Assembly: GCA_036398095.1 (NCBI GenBank)
Contig: DASWHR010000069.1
Location: 1 to 13,472 of the forward strand
DNA: 13,472 nucleotides
DNA from: DASWHR01 sp036398095
Lineage (GTDB): Bacteria > Actinomycetota > AC-67
Direction: 5' to 3'
The translations under genes were made by a program, and so were the position numbers. How positions within the stretch are numbered: position 1 is the stretch's first letter; each line of letters begins with the position of its first letter. Shown here piece by piece: positions 1 to 6,356 of the stretch. Under the pieces are notes generated by a model. The model had not been told where the DNA came from. It made no database searches and saw only the letters and a list, made by a program, of their open reading frames with translations.

Positions 1-570
1 GTCACCGGGGGCGACGTTGCCGCCGACGACCGTGACGATCTCACCGGTGGGCTGTTCGTCCACGATGCCGAATCCGGGGATGAACTTCTTGCAGGTGAGG
101 CCCAGGAACGCGAAGTTGCAGTAGGGCGAGCCGATCATGACGCTGTCGCCCTTCTTGAAGCCGGCGACCTCGTTGACGATGATCGAGGTGTCGCCGGTGT
201 GGTAGTGCGCGTGGCCGTCCGACGCCGACGGGTTGACCGCCGGGTCGTTGACCCCGAGCGTGCGCAGGCAGTCGGCCGGAGCCGGCGTGCACGGCGTGTT
301 GCTCTCGTTGCTCGGGTTCAGCGGAACGTCGCCGACCGTGCGGTTCGGGTTGGTCGTGGCGTCGTTCTGGTCGCCCTTCTGCTGAAGCGTGGCGCCCGTG
401 CGATCCTGGAAGATCGAGTGGACGCGAATCTTGCCCGACGTTCCGGGGAACGACAGGTTGTTGTGCGCGACCGCCCCAGCCGGCACGACAGTGCCGGTAA
501 CAGCGATCATCGCTGCCAACGCCGTGAGCGCCAGGAGTGGCCGCTTCACAGTCGCGAAGCGAGACTTCAT
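1..570 (-). CDS. Secreted protein of unknown function (3' end outside the window)
   Basis: The reading frame starts at an ATG complementary to 568-570 and stays open for 190 codons to the left edge, so the C-terminus is missing. A strong Shine-Dalgarno (AAAGGGAGGG, complement of 577-586) lies six bases before the ATG and fixes the start. The protein begins MKSRFATVKRPLLALTALAA and has a classic Sec signal peptide, with probable cleavage after A33-V-A35 before HNNLSF. The mature part is rich in Asn, Thr, Pro and Gly. It contains four Cys in two close pairs and a stretch (SIIVNEVAGFKKGDSVMIG, then GEIVTVVGG) that looks like a beta-hairpin often seen in extracellular beta-sandwich proteins; this comparison is by eye. 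The family is not recognised. It is divergent from secA. A longer open frame over the same bases (41-775, minus) is out of frame with this one and lacks a signal peptide. Confidence 0.8.
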   Translation of the reverse strand, partial: MKSRFATVKRPLLALTALAAMIAVTGTVVPAGAVAHNNLSFPGTSGKIRVHSIFQDRTGATLQQKGDQNDATTNPNRTVGDVPLNPSNESNTPCTPAPADCLRTLGVNDPAVNPSASDGHAHYHTGDTSIIVNEVAGFKKGDSVMIGSPYCNFAFLGLTCKKFIPGFGIVDEQPTGEIVTVVGGNVAPGD

Positions 571-589
571 TTGAATCCCTCCCTTTCCT

Positions 590-657
590 GGCGCTCCGAG
601 CCGTTGATGGAACGCCAATGGTGCTTCTCCCCGAAGCTTTCGCCTTGCGTGGCGAAA
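590..657 (-). promoter_or_regulatory. Structured 5' leader of the left-edge gene
   Basis: Reading the minus strand towards the ATG there are three hairpins in a row. The first has a perfect 7-bp stem TTTCGCC/GGCGAAA around loop ACGCAA (657-638). It directly abuts a 5-bp stem GCTTC/GAAGC around GGGGA (637-623). After six bases comes an 8-position stem with one mismatch, GGCGTTCC...GGAGCGCC-like (616-590). The last ends only a few bases before the Shine-Dalgarno at 586-577. Such placement can control ribosome access. The bases just upstream (ACACAGGGCAAAGG, 671-658) and the ACGCAA loop recall strings of the c-di-GMP-I riboswitch, but the characteristic fold is not evident. The class is therefore not assigned. 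Confidence 0.4.
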
Positions 658-894
658 ACCTTTGCCCTGTGTCGCGGATGGTTCGACCGAATGGCCTTCT
701 CCTCCTGCCCCATACAGTGCCGCCTGTGTATGGGTTGACGCATTGGTGAAGAATTTGACCCAATTCACCGGGCAATTCCGGGGGACCTGCGGAAAAGGGG
801 GATGTAAGAACTTTCTCTTTCGCCTAGCAACTCGAACAATTCGAACCTTCCGGTACCACCGCCCCCGACACCTCCGCGGGCCCGCCTTCGACCT

Positions 895-909
895 TGCAAC
901 TTGGTTGCA
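895..909. repeat. Inverted repeat TGCAAC-TTG-GTTGCA
   Basis: A perfect 6-bp inverted repeat with a 3-base centre lies about 60 bases upstream of the probable secA -10 element and between two divergent genes. The size and position suit a dimeric regulator site, but no regulator can be named. It could also be chance. Confidence 0.3.
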
Positions 910-911
910 CA

Positions 912-927
912 GGGGTCCGGCGACCCC
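912..927. repeat. GC-rich perfect hairpin upstream of secA
   Basis: GGGGTC and GACCCC form a perfect 6-bp stem around the tetraloop CGGC. No T-run follows, and the flanking genes diverge from this region, so a terminator role is unlikely. If secA is transcribed from the -10 at 970-975, this hairpin lies upstream of the transcript and is only a DNA feature. Confidence 0.3.
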
Positions 928-969
928 CCCGGGACCGGCCGCCTGCTCGCGCGACGCGGACGGGACCCG

Positions 970-975
970 CATAAT
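970..975 (+). promoter_or_regulatory. Probable -10 element of secA giving a leaderless mRNA
   Basis: CATAAT resembles the TANNNT/TATAAT -10 consensus and lies seven bases before the ATG at 983. In actinobacteria this spacing is typical of promoters whose transcript starts at the A of the start codon. It agrees with the absence of any Shine-Dalgarno before 983. No good -35 hexamer is visible 16-18 bases upstream. A second ATG at 974 overlaps this element. Confidence 0.4.
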
Positions 976-982
976 GTGGGCC

Positions 983-3694
983 ATGCTTCAGAAGATCCTG
1001 CGAATGGGCGAGTCCAAACGCCTGAAAGAGTTCACCTCGCTCGCCTCGCTGGCCGGCACCTTCGAGCCCGAGATGGAGGAGCGCTCCGACGGCGAGCTGC
1101 GCGCGCTCACCGACGAGTTCAGAAAGCGCCTCGCCGACGGCGAAGAGCTCGACGAGCTGATCCCGGAAGCCTTCGCCGCCGTCCGAGAGGCCGCCAAGCG
1201 CACGATCGCCAAGCGCCACTTCGACGTCCAGCTCATCGGCGGCGCCGCCCTGCACGCCGGCTTCATCTCGGAGATGAAGACCGGTGAGGGCAAGACCCTG
1301 GTCGCCACCGCCCCCGTCTATCTAAACGCCCTGGCCGGCAACGGCGTCCACGTGGTCACCGTCAACGATTACCTGGCCCGCCGCGACGCCGAATGGATGG
1401 GCCCGATCTACCGGTTCCTGGGCATGACCGTCGGCGTGATCCAGTCCCAGATGCGGCCCGAACAGCGCCGCCCCGCCTACGCAGCCGACATCACCTACGG
1501 CACCAACAACGAATTCGGCTTCGACTACCTGCGCGACAACATGGCCTTGCAGCCGGACCAACGCGTCCAGCGCGGCCACCACTTCGCCGTCATCGACGAA
1601 GTCGACTCGATCCTGATCGACGAGGCCCGCACGCCGCTGATCATCTCCGGCCCCGCCGAAGAGTCGGCCAAGTGGTACTACGAGTTCGCCCGCATCGTCC
1701 CGCGCCTGGCCGTCGAGTCCGACTACGAGGTGGACGAAAAGAAGCGCACCGTGGCGATCACCGAAGCCGGCGTCCACAAGGTCGAGCAGATCCTGGGCAT
1801 CGACAACCTCTACGACAACGTCTCCAGCCAGCTCGTCCACTATCTGCAGAACGCGCTGCGCGCCAAAGAGCTCTACAAGCGCGACGACGAGTACATCGTC
1901 GTGGACGGCGAAGTCAAGATCGTCGACGAGTTCACCGGCCGCGTGCTCGAAGGCCGCCGCTACTCGGAAGGCATGCACCAAGCGATCGAGGCCAAGGAAG
2001 GCGTCCGCATCAACCAAGAGAACGTGACGCTCGCCACGATCACAATCCAGAACTACTTCCGGATGTACGACAAGCTCGCCGGCATGACCGGCACCGCGCT
2101 GACCGAAGCCTCCGAGTTCGAGCACATCTACAAGATGGGCGTCGTCGAGATCCCGACGAACCGCGACAACATCCGGCTCGACCAGCAGGACATGGTCTTC
2201 CAGACCGAAGAGGGCAAGTACACGGCGGTCGTGGACGACATCGTCGAACGCAATGAGAAGGGCCAGCCCATTCTGGTCGGCACGGTCTCGATCGAAAAAT
2301 CCGAGCACCTGTCGAAGCTGCTGGACCGTCGCGGCGTCACCCACCACGTCCTCAACGCCAAGAACCACGAGCGTGAGGCGCAGATCATCGCGCAGGCCGG
2401 CAAGCGCGCGGCGGTCACCGTCGCCACCAACATGGCCGGCCGAGGCGTGGACATCATCCTCGGCGGCAACCCCGAGCTGTCGATCAAAGAAGCCCTGATC
2501 CAAGAAGGGCTCGCGATCGAGACCGAGGAATACGACCGCGAGCTGAAAAAGCGCATGGCCGAGGCCGATCCGGACTGGCAGGTCCAGCACAACGAAGTCG
2601 TCGACCTCGGCGGGCTCTACGTGCTCGGCACCGAGCGGCACGAGTCGCGCCGCATCGACAACCAGCTCCGCGGCCGCTCCGGCCGCCAGGGCGACCCCGG
2701 CGAGACCCGCTTCTACCTGTCCCTCAACGACGAGCTGATGCGCCTGTTCGCCTCGGGCATGGTCGAGCGCGTCATGGCGCGGCTCAACATTCCCGAAGAC
2801 GCCCCGATCGAGGCCAAGATGGTCTCCAAGGCCATCCAACGCGCCCAGCGACAGGTCGAAGAACGCAACTTCGAGATCCGCAAGAACGTCCTCAAGTACG
2901 ACGACGTGATCAACAAGCAGCGCGAGATCGTCTACGACGAGCGCAACAAGATCCTCGACGGCATCTCGCTGCGCGAGCAGTCGCTCGAATTCGTTCGCGA
3001 AGCCGTCGCCACCGCCGTGGCCGAGATCTCCAACGAGGACATCGCCCAAGAGGAGTGGGACCTGGACTCGCTCTGGGCCTCGATCCGCGAGCTGTATCCG
3101 ACGCAGCTCAAGAAGGAAGACTTCGGCCCCCTGGACGAGTTGCTCCCCGAAGACCTCGAGGACAAGTTCGTCGAAGAGGCCGTCGCGCTCTACGAGGCCC
3201 GCGAGGAGCAGATCGGCGTCGAGCGCTTCCGCGACATCGAGCGGCGCGTACTGCTCAACGTCATGGACAACAAGTGGCGCGAGCACCTCTACGAGATGGA
3301 CTACCTCCAAGAGGGCATCGGCCTGCGCGCCGTCGGCCAGCGCGACCCGCTCATCGAATACCAGCGGGAAGGTTTCGCGATGTTCGCCGGCATGATGGGC
3401 GTCATCAAGCACGACTTCGTCCAGTACGTGTTCCACCTGCAGGTCGTCCAGGAGAAGAGCGAGCAGCAGCAGCAGATGCAGCAGAGCAGGCTCCGCACGA
3501 TCCACGCGGCCGCCGAGCCCGCCGCGGCCGGCCCCGGCCCCGGCCCCGGCCCCGACGGGGAAGGCGCCCCAGCCCGGACCGCGGAGCCCCTGGTCGCGCA
3601 AGCCGTCTCCGACAAGGTCCCCCGCAACGCACCCTGCCCCTGCGGGAGCGGCAAGAAGTATAAGAAGTGTCACGGAGCGACCGCACCCGTCTGA
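983..3694 (+). CDS. secA: Protein translocase subunit SecA
   Basis: SecA is the cytoplasmic ATPase motor that pushes unfolded preproteins through SecYEG. From the ATG at 983 the product is 903 aa, in the usual range, and begins MLQKILRMGESKRLKEF, as SecA N-termini do. Walker A is MKTGEGKT (98-105), the DEAD-like Walker B is DEVD (205-208), and the SecA signature IDEARTPLIISG follows at about 212-223. The preprotein cross-linking domain lies at roughly 225-365. The second nucleotide-binding domain carries TNMAGRGVD (482-490) and QLRGRSGRQGDPGE (561-574). The helical scaffold and wing follow, then a Gln-rich segment, an Ala/Pro/Gly linker and a C-terminal zinc motif with C885, C887, C896 and H897. 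All expected catalytic motifs are present. The ATG at 974 (906 aa) is an alternative start. The neighbours encode exported proteins, probable clients of SecA, but only their position links them. Confidence 0.97.
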   Translation: MLQKILRMGESKRLKEFTSLASLAGTFEPEMEERSDGELRALTDEFRKRLADGEELDELIPEAFAAVREAAKRTIAKRHFDVQLIGGAALHAGFISEMKTGEGKTLVATAPVYLNALAGNGVHVVTVNDYLARRDAEWMGPIYRFLGMTVGVIQSQMRPEQRRPAYAADITYGTNNEFGFDYLRDNMALQPDQRVQRGHHFAVIDEVDSILIDEARTPLIISGPAEESAKWYYEFARIVPRLAVESDYEVDEKKRTVAITEAGVHKVEQILGIDNLYDNVSSQLVHYLQNALRAKELYKRDDEYIVVDGEVKIVDEFTGRVLEGRRYSEGMHQAIEAKEGVRINQENVTLATITIQNYFRMYDKLAGMTGTALTEASEFEHIYKMGVVEIPTNRDNIRLDQQDMVFQTEEGKYTAVVDDIVERNEKGQPILVGTVSIEKSEHLSKLLDRRGVTHHVLNAKNHEREAQIIAQAGKRAAVTVATNMAGRGVDIILGGNPELSIKEALIQEGLAIETEEYDRELKKRMAEADPDWQVQHNEVVDLGGLYVLGTERHESRRIDNQLRGRSGRQGDPGETRFYLSLNDELMRLFASGMVERVMARLNIPEDAPIEAKMVSKAIQRAQRQVEERNFEIRKNVLKYDDVINKQREIVYDERNKILDGISLREQSLEFVREAVATAVAEISNEDIAQEEWDLDSLWASIRELYPTQLKKEDFGPLDELLPEDLEDKFVEEAVALYEAREEQIGVERFRDIERRVLLNVMDNKWREHLYEMDYLQEGIGLRAVGQRDPLIEYQREGFAMFAGMMGVIKHDFVQYVFHLQVVQEKSEQQQQMQQSRLRTIHAAAEPAAAGPGPGPGPDGEGAPARTAEPLVAQAVSDKVPRNAPCPCGSGKKYKKCHGATAPV
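3530..3553. repeat. (GGCCCC)4 hexanucleotide repeat in secA
   Basis: Four perfect GGCCCC units encode the Gly-Pro run in the flexible linker before the zinc motif of SecA. The minus strand reads GGGGCC x4, a sequence known to be able to form a G-quadruplex. Unit gain or loss keeps the frame and would only change linker length. Confidence 0.9.
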
Positions 3695-3846
3695 AACCCC
3701 CCTGATCGGTCGGATCCATAAATTCCGTCACGGTCAAGCAGGAAACGCCGCTATCCGGGGTGAATCACCCTTAAGCACAGGAGAGGGTTGGGTGGCGCGC
3801 GGCCCACGAACGCGCGGGTCGCCCGTGGATCCGAAGGGGGTACCGA
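3695..3846 (+). promoter_or_regulatory. Structured intergenic leader between secA and the 568-aa gene
   Basis: A GGGGTG-AAT-CACCCT hairpin (3757-3771) is followed by TTAAG. It could act as a weak terminator for secA or as part of the next gene's leader. Two mutually exclusive stems follow: GCGCG/CGCGC and CCACG/CGTGG, both within about 3795-3828. The end holds the Shine-Dalgarno AAGGGGG about seven bases before the ATG at 3847. No convincing -35/-10 pair was found. The string GGGGTGAATC also occurs in c-di-AMP (ydaO) riboswitches, but their other conserved blocks are absent here. Confidence 0.35.
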
Positions 3847-5553
3847 ATGAGAATTCGCAGGGTAGGACGGCGTCTCGCGCTTGGGGCGCTGGTCGCCAGC
3901 ATGGCGTTCGGCATGATGCCGGCCCAGGCCGGAACGACCGGACTCATCTCGGACGCGACGGGCGACGTCGTCGACTTCGTCAAGCACACGCAGAACTCGT
4001 TCCGTCCGTCCACGTCGCCGTTCCCGAGCCCGTTCACCACGTACCAGCGGGCTTGCCGCCCCGAGTCCGGGACCGTGGCGCTCGGCCTGACCAACTGCGC
4101 CAAGCTCGACGTGGCCTCCGCCAAGGTGGACACCAACGCATCCGCGCAGACGATGACGTTCCAGATGAGCACGGCCGGCGCGATTCCGCCTCGCGGCGGG
4201 GCTGTCGACCTCATTCCGGCGCCGTTCGCGGCGATCAACTACGCGTGGTACTTCGCGACGACGTCGCAGGAGTCGCCGCATCAGATCGGCATCGAATGCA
4301 CCGGCGGGGCCACCACGGCCAATGAGATCAAGGACGACTTCTCGGTCAACGGCCCGAACGGCAAGGTCGGCGCCGAGATCCACTACACCCCCAAGACGAC
4401 CTGCCCGGCCGCGAACACCCCGCAGCAAGAGGCCGCCGGCCAGGCGGTTACCAACCGGAACGCGCTGAGCAACACGCCGGTCATGTCGGTCGTTCACCCG
4501 CAGACGGACGGCTGGCGCGCCTTCGTCGAGGTCGCGATGGGCATCTCGGCCAACGGCTCGGACCGCCTCGACGGCCAGGGCAAGCTCGCCTGCTCGATCG
4601 ACCCGACGACCGGGCAACCAAGGCCGCTGTGCATCGACTACGAACTGTCGATCGGCGAATACGAGGGATACTCGGGCGTGGCCGGCAGCAACAGCCACCT
4701 CGACTTCTCCCCGGCGTCGCGTAACCAGATCTCGTTCAGCATTTCGGGCGGCACGATCACCGCGACCGTTCCGTGGAACCCCACGACGATCTCGGCGGAC
4801 GGCGACCTCTACATCGACGACGCGCGCTCGTTCCCGTGGCGCTTCGCGGTTCCCGGCCAGGGCACGCGGTTCACGAACCTGACGGCCGAGACGACCGGTT
4901 TGGTCTCCGTCGGCGTCAACTCGGTTTCGCAGATCAACGCGGTCTGTGAAGACTCGACCGACAACCCGATCCCCGACGCGCAGGAGCCGTTCAAGAGCGT
5001 CGGCGCGGCGTTCGGCCAGGCCAACCGGCAGATCGCCAACACGACCAACCAGGTCTTCGACCAGGTCGGTCTGGGCGAGCCCGGTCAGGACGACGGCTTC
5101 TACATCTGGGGCAACGGCGGCACCGAGCAGGGTGACTGCATCCGCGGCATCACCGGTCTGCTGACGCTGCTGGACTGGACGCAGGACTCGTTCGAGTTGC
5201 GCATCTATCCGCGCAACCCGGGCTACCTTCCGTCCGCGTCGGGCGTCAACTGCCGCTACCCGATCGGGCAGCACCCGCTCGCGATCGTGCTCGTCGCGAA
5301 CGTCGTGCTGGGACCGAACGAGGCCCCGGCGGTGGACGTGAACACGAGCCCGTTCGATCGTCCGTACTCGGTGCGGGTCTTCGCCAACAGCAACACGCCG
5401 GCGCAGACGCTCAACCAAGCGCCGATTCCGGACCCGATCAACCCGCCGATCAGCCCGCTCGCGGGCACGGTCGGTCGCGACACGCGCTGCAACTACACGT
5501 ACCACGTGCCGGGCCTCCACTACTTCGGTGCCCTGCCGCAGTTCACGATGTAA
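3847..5553 (+). CDS. Large secreted protein of unknown function
   Basis: The product is 568 aa. A Shine-Dalgarno (AAGGGGG) and a strongly basic n-region (MRIRRVGRRLALG) fix the start. A Sec signal peptide is probably cleaved after A26-Q-A28, before GTTGLISDATGDVVD. The early mature part, with DATGDV, then LDVASAKVDTNASAQTMTF, then an Ala-Gly-Ile-Pro turn, looks like the first strands of a DOMON/CBM9-like beta-sandwich; this is an impression from sequence texture, not a match. The rest is rich in beta-forming, Asn, Thr and Gly residues. The mature chain has ten Cys, an even number consistent with disulfides outside the cytoplasm. There is no C-terminal membrane segment, lipobox or sorting motif, so the protein is probably released or held by non-covalent contact. 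No enzyme motif was recognised. A strong hairpin follows 18 bases after the stop. Confidence 0.85.
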   Translation: MRIRRVGRRLALGALVASMAFGMMPAQAGTTGLISDATGDVVDFVKHTQNSFRPSTSPFPSPFTTYQRACRPESGTVALGLTNCAKLDVASAKVDTNASAQTMTFQMSTAGAIPPRGGAVDLIPAPFAAINYAWYFATTSQESPHQIGIECTGGATTANEIKDDFSVNGPNGKVGAEIHYTPKTTCPAANTPQQEAAGQAVTNRNALSNTPVMSVVHPQTDGWRAFVEVAMGISANGSDRLDGQGKLACSIDPTTGQPRPLCIDYELSIGEYEGYSGVAGSNSHLDFSPASRNQISFSISGGTITATVPWNPTTISADGDLYIDDARSFPWRFAVPGQGTRFTNLTAETTGLVSVGVNSVSQINAVCEDSTDNPIPDAQEPFKSVGAAFGQANRQIANTTNQVFDQVGLGEPGQDDGFYIWGNGGTEQGDCIRGITGLLTLLDWTQDSFELRIYPRNPGYLPSASGVNCRYPIGQHPLAIVLVANVVLGPNEAPAVDVNTSPFDRPYSVRVFANSNTPAQTLNQAPIPDPINPPISPLAGTVGRDTRCNYTYHVPGLHYFGALPQFTM

Positions 5554-5571
5554 CGAGATTCGCTAGCATCA

Positions 5572-5601
5572 GGGGAGGACCGGCATCTGCCGGTCCTCCT
5601 C
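5572..5601 (+). terminator. Strong hairpin between the 568-aa gene and the lipoprotein gene
   Basis: GAGGACCGGC (5575-5584), loop ATCT and GCCGGTCCTC (5589-5598) pair perfectly, and the stem extends by about three pairs on the outer side. It starts 18 bases after the TAA at 5551-5553. No U-run follows, so it may be an inefficient or factor-assisted terminator, or a transcript-stabilising hairpin between co-transcribed genes. Confidence 0.5.
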
Positions 5602-5624
5602 CATATCTGACAGGGGAACGGACA

Positions 5625-6224
5625 ATGCGGCGGTATGCAAGCATCATGGTCTTGCTCGCGATCCTGCTCGCCTCGTGCGGCGGAGCGCCACAGAAGCAAG
5701 CGGACGTCGGCACGCCCACGCCCACGCCGTCACCGGCGGCGAGCGCAACGGCCTCGCCCGAGCCGAGCGGAAACCCGCTGCCGTCCGAGACCGCGACGCC
5801 TGCGCACGCGCTGCCGGCGCGCCCGTGCGATCCCCGGACCGACTACTCGCCGAATGCCGGCGTCCCGGGCCAGACCTACATCCGGGCCGTGACCAAGCCG
5901 ACGCGCAACTGGGGCGCCGGCTGCGAGGTCCTCAGCCCCGGCGATCGTTGTCAAGTGGCATGGGACGGCGCCTACATCATTTTGGTCGGGGAGGATGCGC
6001 ATCTGACCTTCCAAGCGTGGGCGAAAGGCCAGTCCAAGCCCTTCAAGGAACTCACCGCCGGGCCGCTGCCGGCCGAGCATAGTTTCCGCAACGTCGGGTT
6101 CCCCGTCGAGATCCCCGACGGGACCGACGAGGTCGCCTTCCGGATCGTTTTGCGAGACTCGACCAAGACCCCGGTCGCGATCAGCGACGCCTTCGCATAC
6201 CGGATAAACTGCCGCCCCGAGTGA
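5625..6224 (+). CDS. Secreted lipoprotein with a Thr/Pro/Ser-rich stalk
   Basis: The product is 199 aa. AGGGGAA lies about nine bases before the ATG. The N-terminus MRRYASIMVLLAILLASC is a type II signal peptide with lipobox L15-A-S-C18, so C18 is predicted to be lipidated and the protein held on the outer face of the membrane. A low-complexity stalk of about 35 residues follows (TPTPTPSPAASATASPEPSG and more), of the kind that is often O-glycosylated in actinobacteria. The globular part (about 65-199) has four Cys and alternating hydrophobic strands, such as AYIILVGEDAHLTFQAW and EVAFRIVLRD, suggesting an Ig-like or other small beta-sandwich. No family was recognised. It may share a transcript with the gene upstream if the hairpin at 5572-5601 is leaky. 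Confidence 0.88.
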   Translation: MRRYASIMVLLAILLASCGGAPQKQADVGTPTPTPSPAASATASPEPSGNPLPSETATPAHALPARPCDPRTDYSPNAGVPGQTYIRAVTKPTRNWGAGCEVLSPGDRCQVAWDGAYIILVGEDAHLTFQAWAKGQSKPFKELTAGPLPAEHSFRNVGFPVEIPDGTDEVAFRIVLRDSTKTPVAISDAFAYRINCRPE

Positions 6225-6242
6225 GCTAGCTCTGCTGGGCCG

Positions 6243-6280
6243 GCGGACCCGAACCGTGGCGAGGGCAGGAATCGGTCCGC
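6243..6280 (+). repeat. Inverted repeat in the gap before the 1400-aa gene
   Basis: GCGGACC (6243-6249) and GGTCCGC (6274-6280) are perfect 7-bp arms around a 24-base loop, about 20 bases after the lipoprotein stop. It could be a weak terminator without a U-run or a leader structure. The remaining 75 bases up to 6356 hold only the GAGGG ribosome-binding site; no clear promoter is seen. Confidence 0.35.
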
Positions 6281-6356
6281 TCCGGCACGAATTGGCAAGC
6301 AGAACGATGGCTCCTGGCGAATCCGATCTCTTCCGTGACATTCGAGGGCTTGTCTA

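Larger units (their letters stand above)
571..982. other. Divergent intergenic region between the left-edge gene and secA
   Basis: This 412-base gap has no convincing gene. The secA frame stays open upstream to 662, but that stretch has no Shine-Dalgarno, no SecA homology and overlaps the leader of the opposite gene, so it is taken as non-coding. The left part holds three consecutive hairpins on the minus strand. The middle (745-769) has GGTGAA/TTCACC arms, and 832-844 has TCGAA/TTCGA arms. The right part holds a TGCAAC/GTTGCA inverted repeat, a GC hairpin and the probable secA -10 element. No clear sigma-70 pair was found for the minus-strand gene. Confidence 0.6.

Noticed and set aside
41..775. 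244-codon open frame on the minus strand over the left-edge gene
   Set aside because: It is out of frame with the gene starting at 570, which has a Shine-Dalgarno and signal peptide. The frame gives an Arg/Gly/Pro-rich product typical of a GC-driven shadow.
831..846. Possible LexA/SOS box (CGAAC repeats)
   Set aside because: The actinobacterial SOS box needs CGAAC and GTTCG arms with four bases between them. Here the second half is TCGAAC in the same direction, so the match fails.
662..982. 107-codon N-terminal extension of secA
   Set aside because: The extension resembles no SecA N-terminus, lacks a ribosome-binding site and covers the leader of the opposite gene. MLQKILRMGESKR at 983 is where SecA proteins normally begin.
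1322..3673. 783-codon open frame antisense to secA
   Set aside because: It lies fully opposite conserved SecA codons and encodes a low-complexity Asp/Val/Leu/Ala-rich chain, as expected from GC-rich third positions.
3736..3771. Possible cobalamin riboswitch fragment (GCAGGAA followed by GGTGAATC)
   Set aside because: The long conserved core with the CCGCNACTGT-type box is missing, and the gene is not a cobalamin transport or synthesis gene.
3751..5520. 589-codon antisense open frame opposite the 568-aa gene
   Set aside because: It is Arg/Val-rich with no signal, motif or ribosome-binding site; the plus-strand gene has all of these.
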